DNA of 64,000 nucleotides from UBA12481 sp942493265 (GTDB lineage Bacteria > Bacteroidota > Bacteroidia > Bacteroidales > UBA12481), in NCBI GenBank assembly GCA_942493265.1, contig OW818688.1, positions 3,906,001 to 3,970,000 of the forward strand, written 5' to 3'. The position numbers and the translations under genes were made by a program. The stretch's first letter is position 1. Every line of letters begins with the position of its first letter. The notes under the pieces are model-generated. The model had not been told where the DNA came from. It did no database searches and saw only the letters and a list, made by a program, of their open reading frames with translations. This document shows positions 14,960-22,751 of this stretch, piece by piece.

Positions 14960-17308
14960 ATGAAAACCCAAAGAACAGTAATATTCCTGGCCATGACTAT
15001 GATGATCAGCATAATATCCTGTCAGAAGGAACAAGATCCTGTAATTTCGATCATTCCGGAACCGCTCAATGTGGTTCAATCCACCGGCATTTTCAAATTA
15101 ACCTCAGGAGTAAAAATTGTAATTTCAGATGAAAGCGGTTTGAAAGACCAGGCGGCTTTCCTAAAAAACAGGATTCAGGCGGCTACCGGATATGACCTGA
15201 AGACGGTTAATAAAGCATCCGGAAAAATCATCAGCCTGCAAGTTGAAAGCGGTTTGGAAGGAACCCTGGGATTGGAAGGATACTCATTATCAGTGACTGA
15301 CAGAGAGGTTAAAATTCTGGCAGCTTCCCCGGGCGGCGTATTTTACGGAATCCAAACCCTTTTCCAGCTCTTTCCGCCTGAGATTTATTCTGATCAGGCT
15401 GTTCCTGATATCAAATGGAATTTACCGCTGGTTAAGATTACCGACAAGCCCCGATTTGTTTGGAGAGGATTCATGCTGGATGTTTCAAGGCATTTCTTCC
15501 CGGCCAGCTATATCTATGATGTTCTGGATTATATGGCCATCCATAAGCTGAATCGTTTTCAGCTGCACCTGACCGACGATCAGGGCTGGAGAGTGGAAAT
15601 CAAGAAATACCCTAAACTTACTGAAGTGGGCGCCTGGAGGGTGAATCGTGAGGATAAGCACTGGAACTCCAGGGAAGTACAGAAACCAGGCGAGAAAGCC
15701 ACTTATGGCGGTTTTTATACACAGGAGGATATCCGGAAATTCGTGGATTATGCCGCTCAGCGGAATATTGTGATCATCCCCGAGATCGAAATGCCCGCGC
15801 ATTCAACCGCCGCGCTCGCTGCATATCCGGAGTATTCCTGCACCGGGGAACCACTCACTGTCCTTCCCGGAGGTATATGGCCTTGCACCAATATTTTCTG
15901 TGCCGGTAAGGAAGAAACATTCACATTTCTTGAAGATATCCTTAGCGAAGTCATCGAAATGTTCCCTTCCGAATACATCCATATCGGAGGTGACGAAGCC
16001 GATAAAATTCAATGGACCACCTGTCAGGCCTGTCAAAAAAGGATGAAGACGGAAGGTCTGAAAAATGAAAATGAACTCCAGAGCTACCTGATCCGCCGCA
16101 TCGAAAAATTCCTCAACTCGAAAGGACGCCAGCTGATCGGATGGGATGAAATTCTGGAAGGCGGACTCGCACCAAATGCAGCGGTCATGTCGTGGCGGGG
16201 ATTGGAAGGCGGAATTACCGCAGCAAAATCGGGTCATCCGGTTGTCATGACTCCCACCGCTTATTGCTATATCGATTACTATCAGGGCAATCCGGAGTCG
16301 GAACCATTGGCAATAGGCGGCTTTCTGCCACTCGAAAAAGTGTACTCCTTTGATCCGATCCCACAGGGATTATCTGCCGAGGAAGCTAAGATGATTCTGG
16401 GAGCCCAGGCAAATCTGTGGACTGAATATGTTGGAGATACTGCCCATGCTGATTACATGACCTATCCCAGATTGACCGCACTGGCGGAACTATGCTGGAC
16501 ATCCCCCGGACATAAGGATTATAATAGCTTCTCAATCAGACTGATGCAGCAAATAAAGCGCCTTGATGTGCTGGGCATCAACTATTCGAAGAGCTTCAGC
16601 TTGGTCGATATCGCTCCCGGATATAATGCAGCAAAGAACCTGATTGAGGTCACCTTGAAATCTGGTTTCCCCGGCATCGAAATCCGGTATACGCTGGATG
16701 GCACCGAACCTCAGCTGGCCAGTTCAGCCTATGCCGGTCCGTTTCCGCTCCAGAAAACAACGGTTGTCAAGGCAGCCGCATTTCAAAACGGAGTGCGCTT
16801 ATCGGGCGTCAGTGAGCGAAATGTGATTGTACACCTGGCAACCGGCAAACCTGTCAGGTATATTAATGAATACTCGGATAAGTATCCCGGTGATGGTAAC
16901 ACTACGCTCGTGAACGGAATCCGCGGCACCATTAATATAACCGATGGCAGCTGGCAGGGATTTGATGGAGCCGATCTGATGGCAACCATCGACCTGGGAT
17001 CTGTTCAAACCATACGGAAGATTACCGTTGGAGCGTTGCAGGCCATAGGCAGCTGGATATTCTTTCCTACACAGGTAGATTTTTGGACAGGTACCGATGG
17101 GGTCAGATTTGATGGTGCCGGAGTAGCAAAAAATCATGTGGACCTCACCGATGCAAAACGCCAGGTACAGGATTTCACCCTTGAAATTCCAGCCGTGCAA
17201 GCCCGTTTTGTGAATGTAATCGTCCACAACATCGGGTCGTGCCCCCCCTGGCATGCCGGAAAAGGTAACAGGGCATGGATCTTTATCGATGAAATTATCG
17301 TTGAATAA
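14960..17308 (+). CDS. Beta-N-acetylhexosaminidase, GH20, lipoprotein
   Basis: 782 residues. A lipobox near residue 21 (SIISC) predicts surface or periplasmic lipid anchoring. Domain order: GH20b N-terminal domain (about 30-160), GH20 catalytic barrel (about 165-510) with GFMLDVSRHFFP and HIGGDEADK, a chitobiase-type C-terminal domain (about 555-615, IRYTLDGTEP), then a discoidin/F5-8-like carbohydrate-binding module to the end. The catalytic pair is D345-E346 of substrate-assisted GH20 catalysis. It removes terminal GlcNAc or GalNAc from glycans and pairs naturally with the downstream fucosidase. Confidence 0.95.
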   Translation: MKTQRTVIFLAMTMMISIISCQKEQDPVISIIPEPLNVVQSTGIFKLTSGVKIVISDESGLKDQAAFLKNRIQAATGYDLKTVNKASGKIISLQVESGLEGTLGLEGYSLSVTDREVKILAASPGGVFYGIQTLFQLFPPEIYSDQAVPDIKWNLPLVKITDKPRFVWRGFMLDVSRHFFPASYIYDVLDYMAIHKLNRFQLHLTDDQGWRVEIKKYPKLTEVGAWRVNREDKHWNSREVQKPGEKATYGGFYTQEDIRKFVDYAAQRNIVIIPEIEMPAHSTAALAAYPEYSCTGEPLTVLPGGIWPCTNIFCAGKEETFTFLEDILSEVIEMFPSEYIHIGGDEADKIQWTTCQACQKRMKTEGLKNENELQSYLIRRIEKFLNSKGRQLIGWDEILEGGLAPNAAVMSWRGLEGGITAAKSGHPVVMTPTAYCYIDYYQGNPESEPLAIGGFLPLEKVYSFDPIPQGLSAEEAKMILGAQANLWTEYVGDTAHADYMTYPRLTALAELCWTSPGHKDYNSFSIRLMQQIKRLDVLGINYSKSFSLVDIAPGYNAAKNLIEVTLKSGFPGIEIRYTLDGTEPQLASSAYAGPFPLQKTTVVKAAAFQNGVRLSGVSERNVIVHLATGKPVRYINEYSDKYPGDGNTTLVNGIRGTINITDGSWQGFDGADLMATIDLGSVQTIRKITVGALQAIGSWIFFPTQVDFWTGTDGVRFDGAGVAKNHVDLTDAKRQVQDFTLEIPAVQARFVNVIVHNIGSCPPWHAGKGNRAWIFIDEIIVE

Positions 17309-17321
17309 TATGAAATTTAGA

Positions 17322-17412
17322 ATTACCACGGAGACATGGAGACCACGGAGATGCACGGAGAAAAATAAATATTCTCCGTGTCAATCCGTGTCCTCCGTGT
17401 CTCCGTGGTAAT
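17322..17412. repeat. Inverted repeat, ACCACGGAGACACGGAG family
   Basis: About 91 bp reading TACCACGGAGAC... then ...GTCTCCGTGGTA, able to fold into a long imperfect hairpin around an AT-rich loop (AAAAATAAATATT). Another full copy is at 51595-51683 and a degraded half copy at 21917-21957. It fills the gap between GH20 and GH29 and might attenuate transcription between them. Confidence 0.8.
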
Positions 17413-17430
17413 CTTCAATCCCGCATTATC

Positions 17431-18867
17431 ATGAAACACCTGGTAACCCTTCTCAGTATCGTATTGATTTCAATATCATTACAAGCGCAGCATGACGTCA
17501 GTAAAAAGTATTATCCTCCAACCGATCCGCTGGTACTGCAAAAGCTCGAACAGTGGCAGGATCTGAAATTCGGACTCCTCATGCACTGGGGCCCATACAG
17601 CCAGTGGGGAATAGTGGAATCCTGGTCGATCTGTTCGGAAGATGAAGGCTGGTGCGCACGCCCGGAAGAGGATTATACCGGATATAAAAAGAAATATGAG
17701 GGACTTCAAACCACCTTTAATCCCACCCAGTTTGATCCTGCGAAATGGGCGAAAGCCGCTGCCGGTGCCGGAATGAAATATGTTGTTTTTACCACCAAGC
17801 ACCACGACGGGTTTTGCATGTTCGACACTAAATACACGGACTATAAGATTACTGACCCGAAAACTCCGTTCAGCAAAAATTCGAAAGCCAATGTGACCAA
17901 AGAAATCTTCAACGCTTTCCGATCGGAGGGAATGTGGGCAGGTGCCTATTTCAGCAAGCCCGACTGGCATTCGCCCTATTATTGGTGGCCAAATTTCGCC
18001 ACACCCGACCGGAATGTGAATTACGATGTAACCAAATACCCCGAGCGGTGGGAGAATTTCGTTCAGTACACCCAAAACCAGATCATGGAACTGATGTCGG
18101 ATTATGGTAAGATCGATATTCTCTGGCTCGATGGCGGCTGGGTTGAAAAGATGACCAAAGAGCAAATCAAGGGATATATCAACGCACCCGATTATAAATT
18201 CATGCATCTCCAGAATCAGGATGTCAGGATGGATGAACTCGCTGCCAAGGCCCGTCAGCTTCAGCCCGGACTGCTGGTGGTGGACCGTGCGGTGGAAGGA
18301 CCGAATCAGAATTACCTGACCCCGGAAAACCAGGTCCCGAAGGAAATGCTGGCGTACCCATGGGAATCCTGCATAATCATGGGAGGCGGCTGGTCGTACG
18401 CATTCAATGCACAATATAAATCGAGCCGCGAACTGGTACACATGCTCGTCGATATTGTTGCCAAAGGGGGAAATCTGCTGCTGAATATCGCGCCAAGTCC
18501 GAAAGGCACCTGGGACGATGCTGCTTACCAGCGGCTGAACGATATCGGCAAATGGATGGACGTTAACGGCGAGGCAATTTATGGAACCCGCAAAATGGCA
18601 CCGTACATGAATGGTTCCGTGTATTATACAACCAAAAAGGATGGGAGCGCCCGCTATATTTTATATTGCCTCAAGGAAGGGGAGAAATTGCCTGTCGAAT
18701 TCACGGTTACAGGCATTGCAGGCGGAACAAAACCATCCATTGATGTGTTGGGGTATAAAGGAAAAGTGAGCTATGAGCAATCTGATAAGGGATTATTGAT
18801 AAAGGTACCCAGGTCGTTGCAGAAAGAAAACGATTTGCCATACGCCATAGTATTCAGGATTAAATAA
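17431..18867 (+). CDS. Alpha-L-fucosidase, GH29
   Basis: 478 residues with a signal peptide (near LQAQ). GH29 signatures: KFGLLMHWGPYSQWGI, KYVVFTTKHHDGFCMFDT and YGKIDILWLDGGW, where D234 is the expected nucleophile. A C-terminal beta-sandwich follows from about residue 385. It releases terminal L-fucose from glycans in the periplasm or outside the cell. With GH20 next door and a sialidase-like gene 10 kb away it suggests use of host- or algal-type fucosylated glycans. No SusC/SusD pair is present. Confidence 0.95.
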   Translation: MKHLVTLLSIVLISISLQAQHDVSKKYYPPTDPLVLQKLEQWQDLKFGLLMHWGPYSQWGIVESWSICSEDEGWCARPEEDYTGYKKKYEGLQTTFNPTQFDPAKWAKAAAGAGMKYVVFTTKHHDGFCMFDTKYTDYKITDPKTPFSKNSKANVTKEIFNAFRSEGMWAGAYFSKPDWHSPYYWWPNFATPDRNVNYDVTKYPERWENFVQYTQNQIMELMSDYGKIDILWLDGGWVEKMTKEQIKGYINAPDYKFMHLQNQDVRMDELAAKARQLQPGLLVVDRAVEGPNQNYLTPENQVPKEMLAYPWESCIIMGGGWSYAFNAQYKSSRELVHMLVDIVAKGGNLLLNIAPSPKGTWDDAAYQRLNDIGKWMDVNGEAIYGTRKMAPYMNGSVYYTTKKDGSARYILYCLKEGEKLPVEFTVTGIAGGTKPSIDVLGYKGKVSYEQSDKGLLIKVPRSLQKENDLPYAIVFRIK

Positions 18868-18879
18868 TTACAATTTTTA

Positions 18880-20016
18880 ATGCCGAACGACAAGGATAAT
18901 TCCCAACGAAAGATTGAAGAACTCGAGTATATTATCAGTAATATACCCGATCTGGTAATCCGCATAAACCGTAAGGGTGAGATCACGTTTATCAATGCTG
19001 CATCCATTTTATTTTTCGATAAAACACCCGATATGCTTATCGGCAAAAATGTGGACGACCTAATCAGGGATGAAGGCATGATGCTGCTTGACCAAAGTAT
19101 AATCGACCGGGTATTCGCAACCCGTCAGGCTGAAATAGTTGAAGGTGAAATACATTCATCCAACGGATTTTGCATGAGCATAGAAATCAGGATGCTGCCT
19201 GAGCCAAATGACACGGGACAGGAAAGATTTCTGGTACTGATGATGCGCGACGTCACTTCCCGAAAAGAAGCCGAACGAAAAATGATCAAGGCAAGGATAA
19301 AAGCTGAGGAGAGCGATTTATTGAAATCGGCCTTTCTCGCAAATATGTCGCATGAGATCAGAACTCCGCTGAATGCCATTGTCGGATTTTCGCAGATCAT
19401 TCTTGATGAAGATATTACCCGTGCTGAGCAGGAGCAGTTTTACGGCTATATCAACCAGAACAGCAATCAGCTGATCAGTTTGGTCAATGACATAATTGAC
19501 TTGTCCAAACTCGAAAGCAATCAATTGATTATCAGGGATTCAATACTCAATCTGAACCAGGTGATTGATGAGATTCTTGTGATGGCTGAAAATGAAAAAA
19601 AGATCCGGGAAAAGGACCATATTCTTCTGTATTTAGATAAAGAGATGCCTGAAGGCGATTCGATGATCCTGGCAGACCAATATCGTCTCAAGCAGGTATT
19701 AACAAACCTGCTGGTGAATGCCATAAAATTCACGCCAAAGGGATATGTTCAGTTCGGCTACCGGTTGAAAGACAATGATACCCTCCTCTTCTTCGTCAGG
19801 GATACCGGAATCGGCATTCCCAAAAACAAACAAGAGGAGGTATTCCAATATTTCCATCAACTGGAGAACACACTGAACCGCGCCAATACAGGCACGGGCC
19901 TTGGACTGGCCATATGCAAAAGGCTGGTTGAGCTGATGAACGGTAAAATCTGGGTCCAGTCGGACTTTGGAAAAGGAACGAGCTTTTTCTTTACTATTCC
20001 TTACCGTAAAGCTTAG
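18880..20016 (+). CDS. PAS-domain sensor histidine kinase, cytoplasmic
   Basis: 378 residues, no membrane segment. A PAS domain (about 15-125; IISNIPDLVIRINRKGEI), a short coiled linker, HisKA with FLANMSHEIRTPLNA (phospho-acceptor H158), and HATPase with DTGIGIP and GTGLGLAICKRL. It lies 12 bp after the fucosidase, so may be co-transcribed. It has no receiver domain and no response regulator beside it: an orphan kinase. Its 3' end overlaps the convergent DHS-like gene by 23 bp. Confidence 0.9.
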   Translation: MPNDKDNSQRKIEELEYIISNIPDLVIRINRKGEITFINAASILFFDKTPDMLIGKNVDDLIRDEGMMLLDQSIIDRVFATRQAEIVEGEIHSSNGFCMSIEIRMLPEPNDTGQERFLVLMMRDVTSRKEAERKMIKARIKAEESDLLKSAFLANMSHEIRTPLNAIVGFSQIILDEDITRAEQEQFYGYINQNSNQLISLVNDIIDLSKLESNQLIIRDSILNLNQVIDEILVMAENEKKIREKDHILLYLDKEMPEGDSMILADQYRLKQVLTNLLVNAIKFTPKGYVQFGYRLKDNDTLLFFVRDTGIGIPKNKQEEVFQYFHQLENTLNRANTGTGLGLAICKRLVELMNGKIWVQSDFGKGTSFFFTIPYRKA

Positions 20017-21019
20017 CCCAATTTCTCACCGGACGGTTTTTCCAATCGCCATTATGATATACATAGCTGACAATCAGCGGCAAAACGGTAGTTGCCTCGG
20101 CATATACCATTTGCTCATAGATGGTTTCCACCTTACCCCATGAGCTGGCCTCTTTCAGTGTTGATGAGGAACAGGCTCCATCGCGAACATCTGCCACGGT
20201 AATCTGAACGGCATATTGATGCATGGGTACGTCTTTGCCGAGAATTTCAGCACAAACCACCGTATCCTGGGCAAAATTCTTGGGTACCCCGCCGCCAATC
20301 ATAAATAAACCAGATGTGGCAGCCTCCATTTTGATCAGGGTAAGCTCCAGAAAATCTTTCACACTGTCGATTGACACATGCTTATCAGGCCTCTCCCACT
20401 GATGTTTAACCAAACCGAATCCGGCGCTGCTATCGGAAAAAGCAGGACAGAAAATGGGTACACCCATCTCATAGGCGGTTTGAATGAGGGAATTCTTTTT
20501 CACTGAGTGTTTGGTCAGATATTTTCCGAGTTCCCAGATAAATTCACGGGATGAATAGGGGCGCGGCTCCAGACTGTCGGCAACTTCCTTGATGGCTGAA
20601 TCGCAATTCTGCAGTTCTTCTTCATCAATAAAAGTATCGTAAATCCGGTCGATATACTGGTTTCTCAATTCGCTGTCGAGAATATCCATGCGTCCACGAT
20701 AGTGCTTAAATCCGATAGCTTCGAAAAAGTCCATATCGATTATGGAAGCGCCGGTGGCTACGATCACGTCAACCATCTTATTCTTAACCATATCCACATA
20801 TACCTGCATGCATCCTCCGGCGCTGGTGCTCCCAGCCAGGGTAAGCATTACGGTACAATCCTTATCATTAACCATTCGCATCAGAATGTCGGTTGCATTG
20901 GCGGTATCGCGCGATGAAAACGACATTTTGCGCATAGAATCGATAATCGGTGTAGAATCGAATGAAGTAATATCGATATGCTCAATAACTTCTGCTAAAA
21001 GGGCTTTTTTGTTACTCAT
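19994..21019 (-). CDS. Deoxyhypusine synthase-like protein
   Basis: 341 residues with the deoxyhypusine synthase fold pattern: TLAGSTSAGGCM, VIVATGASIIDMD, FMIGGGVPKNF and EASSWGKVETIYEQ, where K296 matches the catalytic lysine of eukaryotic DHS (SWGK). Bacteria lack eIF5A; bacterial homologues are linked to polyamine chemistry (homospermidine- or spermidine-type aminobutyl/aminopropyl transfer from an NAD-oxidised polyamine). The gene follows the agmatinase-like gene by 2 bp, which supports a polyamine role. The exact product is not predictable from sequence. Confidence 0.85.
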   Translation of the reverse strand: MSNKKALLAEVIEHIDITSFDSTPIIDSMRKMSFSSRDTANATDILMRMVNDKDCTVMLTLAGSTSAGGCMQVYVDMVKNKMVDVIVATGASIIDMDFFEAIGFKHYRGRMDILDSELRNQYIDRIYDTFIDEEELQNCDSAIKEVADSLEPRPYSSREFIWELGKYLTKHSVKKNSLIQTAYEMGVPIFCPAFSDSSAGFGLVKHQWERPDKHVSIDSVKDFLELTLIKMEAATSGLFMIGGGVPKNFAQDTVVCAEILGKDVPMHQYAVQITVADVRDGACSSSTLKEASSWGKVETIYEQMVYAEATTVLPLIVSYVYHNGDWKNRPVRNWAKLYGKE

Positions 21020-21021
21020 AA

Positions 21022-21861
21022 TTACTTAGATATCAGGCTGATTAATTGATAAACCAATTTTGATGCTAAAAAGTCGGATGATTTTTCACCTGCATTCGGA
21101 CAAAGTTCGACCACATCCAATGCAATGATCTGATGACGTTTGATAACATAATCAAGAAACCGGTAAACTTCGTAATAGAGAAGTCCGCCCGGCTCAGGAG
21201 TCCCCGTTGAAGGCAATACTGACGGATCAAAAACATCCAGGTCGATAGTTACATAAACCGGGCCTGACAGAAGACTGTCGGCGGCTTCATACCAGTCATT
21301 TTTCCCCGCAATATCATGTGCATAAAAGATCCGGCCGGGCTGCAGCGATGGCAGCTCATCCGTACACATTGAGCGGATACCGATCTGAACAATATCAGCA
21401 ACCTCAGCGGCACGGGCCATAATACTGGCATGGCTCAGCGGACTGCCCTCATATTCAGGACGGAGGTCGGTGTGAGCATCAAACTGCAAAACGGTTATTT
21501 TGCCGTAATGAGCCGCGCACGCACGAACCGATCCGATGCTGACCGAATGGTTGCCCCCGATAATTACCGGAAACTTCTGGTCGGCCAGAATACCGGCAAC
21601 TGCTGTTTGCACCTCCTGAACCATAACCTCCGGATCGCTGGTTAAACCAACCGGGTCGGCTGTATGGATTCCCTGCAGATAGACTTCCCTTTGCGTCTGA
21701 ATATCATAGAGTTCCATATTAGCTGATGCTTCGAGAATGGCATCCGGACCGCGATCGGCTCCACGGATCCAGGTGCTGGTTGCATCATACGGAACCGGCA
21801 AAACAACGATGGGCGATGTTTCGTATGCTGAGTAAACTTCTTCTATTCCTCCAAAATTCAT
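21022..21861 (-). CDS. Agmatinase/arginase (ureohydrolase) family, SpeB-like
   Basis: 279 residues. Binuclear Mn motifs: GGNHSVSIGS (the usual GGDHS has N here, His kept), DAHTDLR, and TIDLDVFDPSVLPSTGTPEPG; SHASIMARA is also typical. It would release urea from agmatine (giving putrescine) or a related guanidino compound in the cytoplasm. Co-transcription with the DHS-like gene (2-bp gap) points to polyamine synthesis. A good Bacteroidota promoter lies upstream (21881-21915). Confidence 0.88.
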   Translation of the reverse strand: MNFGGIEEVYSAYETSPIVVLPVPYDATSTWIRGADRGPDAILEASANMELYDIQTQREVYLQGIHTADPVGLTSDPEVMVQEVQTAVAGILADQKFPVIIGGNHSVSIGSVRACAAHYGKITVLQFDAHTDLRPEYEGSPLSHASIMARAAEVADIVQIGIRSMCTDELPSLQPGRIFYAHDIAGKNDWYEAADSLLSGPVYVTIDLDVFDPSVLPSTGTPEPGGLLYYEVYRFLDYVIKRHQIIALDVVELCPNAGEKSSDFLASKLVYQLISLISK

Positions 21862-21880
21862 ATTAAATATTTATTTACCC

Positions 21881-21915
21881 CAAAAATACATCAATCATGA
21901 AGTTGAGAAAACAAA
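21881..21915 (-). promoter_or_regulatory. Promoter for the agmatinase/DHS-like operon
   Basis: On the minus strand a TTTG (21912-21915) is followed after 23 bp by TATTTTTG (21881-21888), close to the Bacteroidota pattern TTTG/TAnnTTTG. The start codon of the agmatinase gene is 20 bp downstream of the -7 element. Confidence 0.5.
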
Positions 21916-21916
21916 T

Positions 21917-21957
21917 GTCTCTGTGCTTCTCCATGCTCTCCGTATCTCTGTGGTTCT
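21917..21957. repeat. Degraded half copy of the ACCACGGAG repeat
   Basis: CTCTGTGCTTCTCC...CTCTGTGGTTCT matches one arm of the inverted repeats at 17322-17412 and 51595-51683, with several substitutions. The partner arm is missing. Confidence 0.5.
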
Positions 21958-22059
21958 ATTAATTACTTCCGGGCTGCAAAGATATTGCAAAATTAAATCA
22001 TCACCCGATTTACCGATCTTTTTTCGCAAATTGAACAGGCAAACTAAGACAATCATCAA

Positions 22060-22674
22060 ATGGATATCCTCAACAATATTAAGCAGATCCAGTCACTCGC
22101 TGAAATCGGCACGCACTATGCAAAGAATGAATTCGACCTGAAGCGGTATGAGGAGATCTCCGGACTCTGTTTGTCGATGCTATCACAAATTACCGGTATT
22201 GATGAACAGGAGCTTAAGGTTAAAATCGTTGAATCTGATGGTTATAAAACGCCAAAAGTAGATGTCCGGGCAGTGGTTTTCAACGAAAAGAATGAAATCC
22301 TGATGGTGAGGGAATTGATAGATGACTGCTGGTCATTACCCGGGGGATGGGCCGATATCGGTTATACCCCCTCTGAAGTTGCCGTAAAGGAATCGCGTGA
22401 AGAAGCCGGCGCAGAAGTCAAAGCGGTAAGGCTTCTGGGGATACTCGACAAAAGATGCCATAATCATCCGCCGGACATCTACTATATATATAAGGTGTTT
22501 ATTGAATGTGCCTTTGTCGGCTGGGTGGGATCCGATGAAATGGAAACCTCCGATTACGGTTTTTTCAGTCTGGAAAACCTGCCCCCACTGTCAACTCCCC
22601 GAAATACGATCGAACAGATGCGAAAACTGTTTGATTACCACAGCGGTATCCTGACCGCTCCCATGTTTGATTAA
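22060..22674 (+). CDS. Nudix hydrolase with N-terminal Nudix_N domain
   Basis: 204 residues. The N-terminal helical Nudix_N region (about 1-60) is followed by a Nudix domain with WSLPGGWADIGYTPSE and VKESREEAGAEV, a Nudix box in which Lys replaces the usual Arg before the first Glu of REUxEE. It is close to the ADP-ribose/nucleoside-diphosphate sugar pyrophosphatase branch. It hydrolyses nucleoside diphosphate derivatives in the cytoplasm; the substrate is not assigned. It is a single gene ending in a bidirectional terminator. Confidence 0.87.
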   Translation: MDILNNIKQIQSLAEIGTHYAKNEFDLKRYEEISGLCLSMLSQITGIDEQELKVKIVESDGYKTPKVDVRAVVFNEKNEILMVRELIDDCWSLPGGWADIGYTPSEVAVKESREEAGAEVKAVRLLGILDKRCHNHPPDIYYIYKVFIECAFVGWVGSDEMETSDYGFFSLENLPPLSTPRNTIEQMRKLFDYHSGILTAPMFD

Positions 22675-22683
22675 AAAATAGAT

Positions 22684-22744
22684 GGGGTGTGCCGGGCATT
22701 CTGAAGTTGCGTATACATCCGCAGAATTGCCCGGGCACACACCC
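22684..22744. terminator. Bidirectional terminator hairpin
   Basis: GGGGTGTGCCGGGCATTCTG pairs almost perfectly with CAGAATTGCCCGGGCACACACCC across an 18-base loop. It lies exactly between two convergent genes (Nudix ending 22674, DUF5916 ending 22752), so it likely stops both transcripts. There is no long T run. Confidence 0.65.
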
Positions 22745-22751
22745 ACCTTGC

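Noticed and set aside
17479..18441. 320-codon open frame opposite the GH29 gene
   Set aside because: It lies wholly antisense to a clear fucosidase and has no recognisable domain.
14222..18867. Polysaccharide utilisation locus
   Set aside because: GH20, GH29 and DUF1080 are together, but there is no SusC/SusD pair or hybrid two-component/ECF regulator beside them.
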